Assembly: GCA_030760725.1 (NCBI GenBank)
Contig: JASWHV010000005.1
Coordinates: 92,758,622 to 92,822,621 of the forward strand
Direction: 5' to 3'
DNA length: 64,000 nt
From: Neostapfia colusana
Taxonomy: Eukaryota; Streptophyta; Magnoliopsida; Poales; Poaceae
Positions 1-12,248 of the stretch are shown here, one piece after another. Below the pieces are notes generated by a model. The model searched no databases and had not been told where the DNA came from. It saw only the letters and a list, made by a program, of their open reading frames with translations. The translations under genes were made by a program, and so were the position numbers. Numbering within the stretch: position 1 is the first letter of the stretch; every line of letters starts with the position of its first letter.

Positions 1-3000
1 TCACGACTGTGAGAACAAGTATGCTCGGTCCATTCCGCGAGCGTCGGTGATTCGAATCAATAACACCCGGACTACATGACACGTACGCCCGTACTCGACG
101 TTGCCTACAACAACCATCACTGACGTTGTACGTGGCAGCCTTTCCCCCGTTTCACCCCCGCTGAATCGATCAAGTCGCCCCGTACAGTAGCTACTCTCAT
201 GGTGCACCATCCGACGTGAGATGTCATCAGAATATTCCCCACATACTGCACACCGGCCGTCCGCCTGAGGTGACCCGAAAAGTCCCAACGACAGCTTCCC
301 GAGGTACATCGGTTTACTAGGTCCCATATATCCAGCATGAGTCCGGTACACAACTCAAACTTGTTCAACAGGGCCGCATACGGATCGGTCCTTGACCGAC
401 ACGGACAGGTCTACAGCACCCAGGCCCCTATGTCCTGCTGCCCCTACAACCTTCCGGTCTCAACTTTAACTTGCTACATCATTTATGAACCAATCCCGTA
501 TGCCCCTGTTGTTCCTGAAACTGCGAGTAGCATCTCACCACTTGACTTCTATCGAACCGTACTTAAGCATGGCAGTTCTACATGGTGAAAGACACCTACC
601 CAATACTCTGTGGGTCATTTGGTTATGCAAGAGGAGTATCATTCACTAGACCTAATGCACAGTTCATATCTTGACCGAAAGTGAGTACAAAATCAAAACT
701 TAATAGCTGTTAAATGCAAACCGGAGCTTGCCTGTTTTGTAGGGTAGTCGTATATAAGCAGTTAGTATCCTTGCAGATCCACCCTTGATTCTCCGGAGCT
801 TGATCCACTTCGATGAATCACTCCTTTGAATCCCCTTCGTTGTGGTTCCTATTGAAATGCATATGCAAATGTTCTATAGAATGTAATGGAAAGAAGTTAT
901 AGAATTAATCTCTTAGGAACAGAGGTTGTGTGGAAAAGCCAAGCATGGCTTGGTTTGCCTCTGTTGTGCAAAGAACAGAAATAAACTAGATTGACCTTAA
1001 GGCCTTAGCTATACACTAACCCTTTTCTCTAATGAACATAATAGATAAGCTGAAAAGATTTGAGTGCAACTGAAGAACAAGGACTCCAATGGCCTCAAAA
1101 AGTTTACTGCAGGCTCTATACTACCTAAGGATTTAGCTTGCCAAATTACAGCTAATGTGGGGTCATATTGTGTCCCCCATAATTCTTACCATATCTCTTA
1201 TGTATTTTCCCCTCTACATAAGTATGGAGAATAAGAATAGGGAGTTAAATGACTCATATTTGGCTGATAATTTACATGTGAGTTCTTGATCACATGAGAG
1301 CAATCTGGTTCAAAATTCAGCCCTTTTACTTGAGTAGTTCTCCCAGAACAATTCTTCAAACATTTATGCTCAAAAGAATTGATTCTGTAGTAATGTGCAT
1401 TTTAATGCCCAACTAAGTGAACTACAATTCCAAGTATGTCCCAGAGAGCTTGCCTAAATTTTCCTATGATTTTTGGAGCTATGGATTGCTCAGAACAGAT
1501 TTTTGAAGTGGGGAACATTTTCTGAAAATGTTTCTGGACTCTTTTGAACACAGTAGTTTGCATTTAGCAAATTCCTACACAAATGATCCTCAAATGAGCT
1601 GAAATTTTGCTAGTAGGTCAAAAATATGCTAAAGAATGTTCTGGCAAAGTTTGTGGACTTTTGGATAATCCAAACTCCCTCAATAATTCTTTTTCAGAAA
1701 ACCTTCAAAGAATTTTCCAGAATATAATATTGACTTTCATACAAAGCTGAGTTCATATTTGGATAGAACTCAGAGAGATGAATCCAACCCAATTGGAATC
1801 ACTCAAATTGGAGTTTTCTACAGGGAGATATGAATTTCCAAAGATTGAGCTAACCCTGGAATTATTTTCCTATTGAAAATCCGGCTGGACCCACAGTTTT
1901 GAATTCCAGCCAATAGAAACGAAGCCACAATCAGGGCCACAGCATGTCTGCGCGCCAACACATGGGATCCCGGGTTTAAAATTTGAGCTGCTGACAGGCG
2001 GGGCCCATGCTTCGTCTTCTTCCACCGGCCTCCTCCCCGTGCCCGCGCTGCTCCTCGCCGGCCCGACGCCGGAGCTCGCTGGCTCGCCGTTTCCGGCCAC
2101 CGTCTGAGCTGAAATTCGCCGCCAGGGAGTTTGTGACACCGAGGAACACGACTGTGGGGTCTGCTTGGGCCGCTGGCGGCCGGAAACTGGCCGGCGACGT
2201 GCGGCAGCCACTGTGGAGGTTCGGTAGCGTTGCCTAGGGTTTCCAGCCCGCCAAAACCAGCGCCGACGTGCCCTACAGCACCAGAGCAGCTCTAGGAAGA
2301 TCGGCACGACCTCAAAATGGCTCGGGAGTGGCTGTAAATAGGTTGTCCCCGTGCGACCGAATGGGTCCGCCATGAACACCTCTAGTCGAGCTCGAATTCC
2401 GTCGTGCTGAGGCGTTTTCATGCGCTGGATCCTAAAGGAGAAATGACCGCCGGCTAATCAAGCGTCTATGTGCCAAATTTGATGACTTAAGGAGGATCAG
2501 AGGGCAAGAATTTGAAAGAATCATTCCGGAAGCTCGGAATGGGGTCGCCGGAGCAAAACTTCGAAATTCACCGGCGATGCTTCACGGTATGGCCTGAGCT
2601 TGGGCTGAGAGCAGCACCGCACCCGTGCGCGTCCGTAGCTGCGATCGCTCGGCCGTGAAACCCCCTGTGGAGGGCTATCCACGAGCGCCTGATCACGCTT
2701 TTGAGCTAGGTCGCCGCGGCGGCGGTTGTTCTCGGCACTGGAGGCCGCAGCTCACTTGCTCGTGGGTCAGGGAGGTGGAGGTTGAGCTCGTGGGCGTGTT
2801 TAGCAGCTCAGGGGAGGGGAGACACGATTGCTTTGCCGTTTCAAACAGCCGCTGTTCATGCGCTCGCGAGGAGAGGAAGCAACTGCTGTCGGCTTGGTCC
2901 GAGGAGGGAGAGATCACGTTGCTGGAGCGGTGAGAACTGACCCTGGGGCGCCAACGCGTGGAGACCGGCAGCAGGAGCTGGCGCGGCAAGCTCCTCGGTG

Positions 3001-3577
3001 GAGCCCGTGACCTGTTCGGGAAATTTTCCCACCGAGGGTGTGACTTAGGGTGTAAGGCAATCCACTCAGCTCTATGACATGTGGGTCTCACCCCATATTT
3101 CCTCCCCAAATATATTCTCAAGCTGATCCTCTTAATTCCCACAATTCTGAGTTTTGAAATGTGGTTTAGAATTTGAATTCTCCAAATTCAGTTTGAATTT
3201 GTATGACAAATTTGAATTTGGCTAGAATTTACAAATGCTTCTCTTACACTCCTTTTTGAGCCAACCCTACAAATAGAAAGTTGGGGCTCAAACTCCTCCC
3301 TAAAATTCCAACTATGTGGCTGCAGTTTTAATCAAAGTCCTTGGTCACTACATGTGTGAACTTTGAATTTCAAATCTGAATTTTAAACTCACATGCAAAG
3401 AGGTATTTAACTCCTTATTGGTTCAACACTTTTAAACAAAAAGCCTCATGTTGGATGTTCATCCATGTATTACCTTGCATGAAGAAAAGTTTTAGCAAGT
3501 CCCATTTTTCATGTCTTTGCCACACATATGAATTCAAAATTTAGTTTTTATTCATACACATTTTTGGGACTTTTACA
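1..3577 (-). repeat. LTR1, gypsy LTR cut by the left window edge
   Basis: This is a long terminal repeat in minus orientation. Its sense 5' end is at 3577, where the plus strand reads TTTTACA (sense TGTAAAA). It is followed by ATACG at 3578-3582, and the sequence after that (CGGATCAGTCCTTGACC) matches this same LTR at about 376. LTR1 is therefore inserted in a second LTR of its own family. Its sense 3' end lies left of the window, so solo or paired status cannot be told. It has a GC-rich island at about 1970-3050 in AT-rich flanks. No convincing gene lies in it; the short frames at 1870-3140 do not match each other or any family I know. Confidence 0.85.
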
Positions 3578-6500
3578 ATACGGATCAGTCCTTGACCGAC
3601 ACGGACAGGTCTATAGCACCCAGGCACCTATGTCCTGCTGCCCCTACAACCTGCCGGTCTCAACTTTAATTTGCTAACAATTTCCTGAACCAATCCCATA
3701 TGTCCCTGTTTTCCTGATCATGCGAGTAGCATCTCAGCACTCGACTTCTACCAAACCTTACTTAAGCATGGCAGTTCTACACGGTGAAAAGACACCTACC
3801 CAATACTCCATGGGTTCATTTGGTCATGCAAGCGGAGTATCAAATTATCTAGACTTAATGCACAATTCATATCTTAACCGAAAGAGTGAATACAAAGTAA
3901 AAACTTAAAAGCTGTTATATGCAAACCGAAGCTTGCCTGTTTTGCAGGGTAGTAGTATATAAGCAGTTAGTGATCCTTGCTGATCAATCCTTGATTCTCC
4001 GGAGTCTGATCCACTTCAATGAATCACTCCTTCGAATCCCCTTCGTTGTGATTCCTATTGAAATGTATATGCACAGATTTTATAATGTAATTCGGAGTTA
4101 AGGACTTGATTTCTTAAGAACAGAGGCTGTGTGGAAACGCCAAGAATGGCTTGGTTTGCCTCTGTTGTGCAAAGAAATATGAATGAACTAAATTTGTCTT
4201 AGTGTTTTAGTTTCTAACTAACTAAGTTTCCTAATGATCATAAAAGATAAGCTGAAAGGTTTTGAATGCAACTGAAGAACAAGAACTCGAATGGTTTCAA
4301 AACTTTTACAGCATGTTCTATACTACCTAGGGATTTAGCTTGCCAAATTTAAGCTAAAATGGGAAGAATATGTGTCTACCATAATTGCCACAATAGTCTT
4401 ATGTATTTTCCCACATGCATAAGCATGGTGGAACAAGAACAGGGAGTTCTAAAGCTCAACATGAGCTGATAATTTACATGTGAGTTCCTGGTCGCACGAA
4501 AGCAATTTAATCCAAAATTTAGACCTTTTACTTCAGTAGTTCCCCCAGAACAATTCCTTAAGCATTTCTACTCAAAAGAATTAATTCTATAGTAATGTTC
4601 ATTTTCATGCCCAATTCAGTCAACTAGAATTTCAGGTATGACTCAGAGAGCTTGCCTAAATTTTTCTATGATTTTTGGAGCTATTATTTGCCTAGAATGG
4701 ATTTTACAAGTGGGCAACATTTTCTGAAAATATTTCTGGACCCTTATGAACACAGCAGTTTGTAATTAGCAAATTCCTACCCAAATTATCTTCAAATGAG
4801 GTGAAAATTAGCTAGATGTTCAATAATAAGCTAAATAATATTCTGTCAAAATTTGAGTATTTTCGGATGAACCAAACTCCCTCAATGATTCTTTTTCAGA
4901 CAAATTTCAAAGAATTTTCCAGAATTTAATATTGACTTTCATACAAATTGGGGTTCCTATTTGGATATATCTTTGCAAAATGGATCCAACCCAATTTGAA
5001 TCACTCAAGTCGGAGGTTCCTACACAAAGCTATGATTTTCCAAAGTTGTGGCAGTCTCTGGAATTAATTTGCTACGGGAAATTGAATTGGGACCACGTTT
5101 TAAACTCCAGCCACTCAGAATTGAGCCACACCGGTTTACACGGTTATTAGCCCATAGCCACAGGCGATCCCGCGCCACAGTAAATCCTGAATTTAAATTA
5201 CAGATGCTGACGCGTGGGACCGCCCGGTTTTCTTCTACCTCCTGCCACCTCTCACGCGCCCACGCGCTCCCCCTCGCCGGCCCGACGCTGGAGTTCGCCG
5301 GCTCGCTGTTTCCGGCCTCCGCATGGGCTGAGGCTCGCCGCTAGGGTGTTTTGGACATCGAGGAACACACTGGTGTGGTTTGCTAGGGCTGCCGGCAATC
5401 GGAAAACGGTCTGCGACGTGTGGCTGCCCTGGATGCACTTCGGCGCCGTCAGCCGGCCGCTCTAGCTCGCCAACCCCTCGTCCAAGTAGCTCCACAGCAC
5501 CAGGGAACGACTAGGAAGATTGACAAGGCCTCGAACTAGCTCGGAAACGGCTGCAAATGGGTCGGCACCGTGTGCCCGATCGGTTCTGCCGAAGAAGCGC
5601 TCGGAAAACCTCAAAATCCGTCACTCCGAGGTGGTTTCATGCTAGGGTTTCTAAAGACAAGATGCTTGACAGCTAGTCCAGCCTCTATGTGCAAAGTTTG
5701 ACGACCTAAGAAGAATTGGAGAGGGAGAATTTGAAGATCCCGTACCGGATGCTCGGTTTGCACCCGCCAGAGCAAAATCTTCAAATTAGCCGGCGATGAT
5801 CCATGGTTTGCTCCAAGCTTCGAAGGAGAGCAGCACCAAAGTAGCGCGCTCCCATGGACGTGCTTGCCCTGGCGTGATAGCCTCTGTGGTGGGCTGTCCA
5901 CGTGCGCCCGGTTGGCGGCTGTTTCTGGTCGCCTCGCAGGGAGGTCGTTCTAGGGCTAGGGAACCCGTGTCTCGGGCTATTTTGTGCCAAGAGAGTCGAG
6001 GATGAGCTCTCCCTGCTGTGTTGCAGGTAGGAGTGGTGGTGAGTGCGAGATTTCACCGGTTTTCCGGTTGCTCCCGAGGCAGCGGCGGTGAGGTTCTCTG
6101 TTTGTCCGTTTGCTCGCGAGGAGGAGGAAGCAAAGTCCTTTTGCTCGGTCTCTGAAGAGGTAGATCACGTCGAGAGCACAAGGAGGCATCCAACCGGTCG
6201 CCAGCGTGAGGAAAATTCAACGAGGAGGTGGCGCTGCGGCAGCAGCTCGGAGTCTCCCGGGAGAAGCTCCTCGTTGGAGTTGAAAACAGAGACCCGAGGA
6301 GATTTTTGTTACTTTGGGTGCAAGTCACAATTATCCCAATGAAATGTGGGCACCACTTTCCTCCACTCAAAAAGATCTCCTCATGTCAATCTTAATCCCT
6401 TCAAAAGTTCTTAAGTTTTAAAAATGGGCTAACATTTGAATTCCCCGAATTCAGTTTCAATTTGGCATTGCAAATTTGAATTCGGTTTAAAATTGTATTG

Positions 6501-6837
6501 CTTCTCTTAAACTCCTTTTTAGCCCACTGTAAAATGAAAAGTTTGTCATCCAACTTTTTCCTCAATTCAAAACTATATGGCTGCAAAAGTATTCAAAGGT
6601 TTGGCCACAATTTGTGTGAACTTTGACATTGAAATCTGTTTTTAAACTTCATGCAAATAAATGTTTAAGTCCATATCGGTTCAATACATTCAAATGAACA
6701 TGTGAGCCTCTTTTTGGATGAACATCCATGAACAACATTGCGTGAAGAAAATTTTTAGCAAGTGCTATTTTTAATGAATTTGCAACACATAGACTTCAAG
6801 CCAATGTTTATTCATATACATTTTTGGGACTTTTACA
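3578..6837 (-). repeat. LTR2 fragment (sense 5' part), host of LTR1
   Basis: This repeats LTR1 positions about 374-3577 with moderate divergence, including the GC-rich island (about 5210-6300) and the terminal TTTTACA at 6831-6837. It is the part of LTR2 right of the LTR1 insertion; the rest lies outside the window. The next five bases, ACACC (6838-6842), are the likely target duplication in the leader of element 3. The left partner is out of view, so the duplication is not confirmed. No coding function is seen. Confidence 0.82.
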
Positions 6838-7976
6838 ACACCCGTGCGAGTGATGACGGACGGGTGTATGAAACTGTATTGGGACCGGGTTCGGTGCACA
6901 GCCGAACATGATGATTGTGTGTGATTTATGTGGGTTTAACCATGGAACCGTAGTACGAGTAGAACACGTTTGCGAGTGACCGTTCTTAGTGCCATCTATG
7001 ATACGGATATGCTGGTATAATGTGGTTAGGATTTTCTTTTGGTGAGGCTACGTAGTACCGACATGATACTTACAGTGCATCGACACCGTACTAAACTTAA
7101 TAATCCTCTTTCCTATGAAGAAATGATTCATGAACTAACTTTCAACTAAAAATGGAAGTTTGAAGCAAATATTAGTTACTGAACTCTTATTTTGAGCTAA
7201 ATTCAAATGAGAGAATGACTAGGCTTCAAAGATTTCGAAAGCAGAGTGCTCTGTTTCTGGCATGAATTCTTGCTGGATTTTGGCAGAGCATAACACTGAG
7301 TAGATTTACCCAATTAAGGTGTATGATACATTTATGGAATGATTTTTAAGTGCTCTACAACTTCTCTGTAGACATCCAGATCAAAGCCACACGTTAAATT
7401 GGTGGAAAGTCCAGTTGAAGGTAAGCTGTCCAGAACAAGGACAGGAGCAAAACCTCTCTGGATATTTCTGTATTTCAGCCATAACCTTCTGTAGAAAAAT
7501 CCCCAAGGATCCTATGATACACCATTGGAAATTTTATGAGATATGCAACATTGTTGTAGTTCAAAGTTTGTTCACATTCTTATTGTATTTGCATATACAA
7601 CTGTGATAAAAATAGCCACATACAAAAGAGATGATGGCAAATTTTATCTGGGAATTCTGTCAACTTTGGAAAATCATAACTTTCGATCCAGAGATGATCT
7701 GAAGGCATATGAATACTCGTTGGAAATATATTGAAGTTAAACTTAACTTTGGTATGCAAATTGAGTTATGAAAAAGCTTTTAACTGGATCAAAATCTGGA
7801 TTTAGTGCATAAAGGTCTGTTCTGTACAGATAGGCTGGTTATCTATGCCTACTCTAAGGAGTTGTGTAAACATTAATTTTGTTACTGCTTTCATAAAGTT
7901 TTGACATATTCATGTTTTCATTAGTTTCACATACTGCTGAGTTCATATTTAACTCATCTCAAAATGTATTTTGCAG
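6838..7976 (+). mobile_element. Element 3 leader (5' untranslated region with intron remnant)
   Basis: This plus-strand sequence resembles the leaders of elements 1, 2 and 5. It has the block CGAGTGATGACGG (compare 25192), the phrase ending TTTAACCATGG where other copies have a CAG/GTA splice donor, and a palindrome at 7242-7253 shared by all four leader introns. It ends in a pyrimidine-rich tract and TTTTGCAG at 7969-7976, matching the splice acceptor before gag in the sister elements. The donor looks mutated (about 6930-6937). The primer-binding site and 5' LTR are not in the window because LTR2 is inserted here. Confidence 0.75.
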
Positions 7977-7977
7977 T

Positions 7978-8142
7978 ACGGTTTGTACGCGTATCTTGAG
8001 TAAGGTCGGGAGTTCTCGCCGAGGCGGTGATGAATATATTCCACCGTCAGAACCACCATCCATGGGATGGAGGAATCTTATGACTCGAGTTGTCGAGTCT
8101 AATCAAGAGAACACAAGTCTACTCCAAGAGGCGACTCAATAT
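7978..8142 (+). pseudogene. gag: Element 3 gag, N-terminal fragment
   Basis: This is the first 55 codons of a gypsy Gag, cut by element 2. The frame starts at the position where sister elements have ATG-x-ACx-CGx, but the codon here is ACG, so the start codon is lost. It then reads a glycine/arginine-rich stretch and prolines like the other Gag N-termini. The last codon TAT (8140-8142) is part of the duplicated target AATAT, and the frame continues without a break at 22330. Gag would form the cytoplasmic particle that packages element RNA. The fragment is dead. Confidence 0.75.
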
Positions 8143-11100
8143 TGTGGCGGACCGGAATCCGCTCATCCAGCATCGCAGAGGGTGGTGCCGCACGATGCGA
8201 CACCTGAAAGCACACATCATAAGGACACCTTTTATTACATGGGAAACCAACTGAATTTTACAAACAGGTACAACCTTCAGTTACAAACTATTGTCTTTAT
8301 TACACAGCGGAAGTTTCTTTTACACAACTCACGCCCGCCTATCTAGCAAAAGTCGGTTGCCCTGACCTAGGTCAACCTACACTAGCTGCACTCCTCAGCT
8401 CAGCACGGCGTGTACGGCTCCCACTCAGCCGTGGTCCCGGACGGAGGGTAACCCTCGCTGGTGGACTCATAACCTGAGTCCGTGGGTGGCTCCACACCTC
8501 AAAAACACTTAAGCAGCAACCATGAGCACGATGGATCAACAAGGCTTAACCGACTCACCTGACATGAAACTCTACATGTAATGTACAATGAACATGGGAT
8601 GGTACAATTGCAGCAAACGGAAACGCCTACAAGTTCATCCTTAGTTCATCTTTTAGGCACAAGTTAACAGTTCTTGAATCCGAAATTTAGTAAGCAATAT
8701 TTGGTGACACACATGTAGCAACAAAATTATATCATAACAGTAATATTTAATCATCACATTTCATACATTAGCCATTGTCACGACTTAGTGACCAAGTGGT
8801 ACTCTTCACCATGAGGGACGGCGAATCGACTCGATATACACCTGCAGGGAAACCCAAAGAGCACGTCACGTACACCCACCCGTGGAGCTGCACAGCACGC
8901 TCACTCGATGCCGTACGGGACAACCTTTCACCCAACAGCCCAAATGTCGAACCGGTCGCACCGAAACAAGCAGGAGGTTGCCTACACGGAGCATCTCTCT
9001 ATGCCCGTTAGCAGATTTCCACCTTGCTGCCCTCAGCCCACACCTAAAATCGGTGCGTTATGCCTCGACGCCCGGAGGTTTAGGTTACATCGGTTTATCG
9101 GGGCCCATATATCCGATATGCCTTAGGTACGTTCAAACTTGATCAGCGTGGGCCACACACGGATCGGTCCTCAATCGACACGGACAGGGCTGCGCACACA
9201 AGACTCCCTCTTGCTGCGTCTTAGCCCCTGCCAAGTCTCATTTTTATTACTAAGGTGATCTCACATCACTCGAACCAATCCCGTGTGTCCCAAGCCTAAC
9301 TCATGAGTAGATTCCAACTACTCGACTTGTACCAAAGTCCTATGAAACATTAAGCATAGCCTGTCTATTCGAGGCCCTAGACACTACCCTCACTCTTGGG
9401 GAAAAAATTCTGGTTATGCAGTTGGGTTTTCATCCATCCTACACCTAATGCACATACATACTTTACACTCCGTATGTAAACAAAGTAAAACTTTATAAAA
9501 GGCTTAATGCAAACCGGGGCTTGCCTTGTTGCTGCTGGTCAGTGGTTAGGTCTTCGTCCGGAAAGAGGAAGTCAAGCACTTCCGGAGTCTCTTCACCTTC
9601 AGCGACTACACGTTAATGAATATGCACATAAGTTTAATTGTAAAGATTCTGCTACAAGTTCTACTAACAAGTTTTCAAAAACTGGAACCTTGTTTAACAA
9701 TTTAAAATTAAACTGGTGCTAGTGGGTTGGGTTTGGACCTAAGCACATGATTAAGTGCTAAGTGGTTTCCCCCCTCTTCTATATTGATCACCATAAGTGG
9801 TTAAACAGAACAGAGGTGATTCAGAGCTTCAATGGAGCTGAGAATTTTACTGTGAGTTCCTTGTCACAACAAAGTCCTCTGGACCAAAAATTAGCACTTT
9901 TCATAGAGTGTTTTGTTCAGAAGAATTTTCTAAGCAATTAAGCAAAGAAGAATTAATTCTGAGATAACATCCATGTTCATGCCAAACTTAGTGAACTACC
10001 ATTTCAATTATAGCTCATAGAGTTTGCATGAATTTTCCTAGCATTTTTGGAGCTAAGATTTGCCCAGAACTGAATTTCCAACTTTTGGAATTTCTCTGAA
10101 AATGTTTCTGTATTCAATTGAACACAGCACCTTCAAATCTGAATTGCCCTGATCAAATCAACTCCAAATGGTCTGAAGCTTTTACAGAAGTCCACTAACA
10201 TCTTAGGGAATCTTCTGGCAAAATTTGAGGATTTTTGGATTAACCAAACTCCCTCTAAAATTCTTTTGCTGATAAGTTTTAAAGAATTTCCAGAATTAAA
10301 TAATGAGTTTCATACAACTTGGGTTTCATAATTGGATAGTACTATATTAGAGGAATCCAACAAAATTTGTTTCACAATTTTTGGATTCTCCTACGCCATG
10401 TTGTGGCCCTCAAAAGTTTACACTAGAAACTGAAATCCCTGAAAAGTTTAAATGCCTGTCAGTGGGTCCCACCCGGCAGGCTTTCTTCTTCCTCGCGCCA
10501 AAGAGGGCCCACGGCGGCGCCCTCCGGCAAGCATCGCCGTAATAGCTTTCCCGGCCATCTCCAGACCTCAGACTCGCCGCCCCACCATAAGTCGCGACGC
10601 TGAACTCGGCTGGGGTGTCGCCGGCGGCCGTAGATCGCCAGAACAGTGTGCCCGACAGTAACAGTGGCTGTTAGGGTTCCGGTGTGGTCGAGAATATGCT
10701 ACACCGCATTAAAACGGTCGGGAACTGATCATAGAGCACCGTGGGAGCTCGAGTGTGTCGAAAACGGCAGCCAAACCCCGTGAAAAGGTCGGCAACATGG
10801 AGCTCCGCGGTGACCCGAGCTGTTTTTCCATGGCGGCCTGAAAAACAGCAAGAACCCAGTCATTTCTGGACCATATCACTCGATTCTTGGTCGAGGAGGG
10901 CCGCTAAGAATTGAGGAAGGTGTGTGCAAGCTTGCCCGAGCTGGGGTGGACCGTGAAATCCTAATTTCGTAGTAGACCGAACCCTACCCGCATACACTAG
11001 CTTTCGGGAATCTTGGGAATTCTCCACGCTCGATCGATCAATTTCCATGAGGGTTGCAGCTACACGATCTGGAGGCTAAGGCGCACCTTTTTCGTGTAGA

Positions 11101-12182
11101 GAACGGGCGGTGAAAGCGGCTGTGGTGTGCTGTCCATGGAGAGCAACTTCGGTTTCCCGCCGTGGGCTGCGGTTCTCGGCGGCGATCGTCGAATTGCGAC
11201 CAACCGAGGCGTCAACGCTGCGAAGTAGCGGGGTGGGTAGCTAGAGCACGTGTTGGTGTTCACTTTGTGTTGGTCGTTCGGGCAAAGGCCGAGCAGGCGC
11301 CGGTGTGCTGTGGGAGTTGGAGGAGCGGCGCTGGTGGTGCGAACAGAGCCCGGTGCAGTGCTGTTCGGGCAGAGGAAGCAAACGCGTATGGCTTAGCTGC
11401 GTGGAGGACCGATCGGTTTGAGGAGGGGTGAGCTGCTGCCCAGTTACCAGCGCGAGAGGGAGGAGCAGGAGCTGTCGTCCGGTGCTTCTCGGTGGCGCAT
11501 GGTGGAAGCCGAGGTTGCTTCGTGTGGAGGAGAGAAAACAGAGACCAACCACTGTGCTATTTCTCCATTTAACCACCTCTATGACATGTGGGTCCCACTA
11601 GTCAGTACCCCCTCATCTCCCAAAAGATCCCCAAAACTTGGCAAGTGATCAATCCAAATGTTTGGAGTCTAAAACTGAGCTACATTTGTATAGTTGAACA
11701 AATTTCCCCCAAATTCAAATGTGTATGTGAATTCTTTGCACATTTGAATCCTTTTTAGAAAAATGGGTAGCAAACCTTTTAAAAAATTACTGAAGCTTTG
11801 GCTACCCACTAATTTGGACCTAAGGAATCCAAATATACAATTTGATTCTTGTGTTAGCTGCTGCAACCAAGAGTTTGAATACCCTCATTTGAATTTTGAG
11901 TTGGACATTTAGTTCAAATTCTTATTTTCAAACCCTCCCATTGCACTTGAGTACTTCAACTCGGTTGTCTTAATCCAACTAGGGTCCAAACATGCAAATG
12001 ACTCTAAGTTTGTTTTAGAACAACCTCTGATGTGTTATCATATGTGTAGAAGTTTGAACCAATCCCCTTTTGATGGAGGTTACTTGCTCTTCACAATTCT
12101 TCACAAGATATTCACAACAAAAACTGTGGTATTGTGAGGTGATGAAAAGTTTTTGCAAGTCCCTTTTTCTTGGGCTTTTACA
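8143..12182 (-). repeat. Element 2 3' LTR
   Basis: 4,040 bp; plus strand starts TGTGGCGGACC and ends CTTTTACA. It pairs with 18710-22324 over its length. It holds a terminal hairpin (8184-8204) and a GC-rich island (about 10450-11570) containing only short frames that are not conserved as protein. It lacks the GTTTCTTGTTTGATTG loop element present in the LTRs of elements 1, 5 and 6. Confidence 0.95.
8184..8204 (-). other. LTR-terminal hairpin, element 2 3' LTR
   Basis: Sense strand arms GGTGTCGCA and TGCGGCACC around the loop TCG give 9 pairs with one G-U. It lies about 40 bp from the sense 3' end of the LTR. The equivalent place in other LTRs holds a hairpin of different sequence. Confidence 0.6.
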
Positions 12183-12199
12183 TCCCTCCCCCCTTAAAA
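12183..12199 (-). other. Polypurine tract, element 2
   Basis: The minus strand reads TTTTAAGGGGGGAGGGA directly before the 3' LTR. It would prime plus-strand DNA synthesis. The same tract occurs in elements 1, 5 and 6. Confidence 0.92.
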
Positions 12200-12200
12200 G

Positions 12201-12217
12201 AATCTCGTCCCGAGATT
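12201..12217 (-). other. Palindrome next to the polypurine tract, element 2
   Basis: AATCTCG and CGAGATT flank three bases, as a perfect inverted repeat just upstream (sense) of the purine tract. It is identical in elements 1 and 5 and has one change in element 6. Confidence 0.7.
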
Positions 12218-12248
12218 ACAAAAGAAGAGACAGCGATGTAATAGGGAC

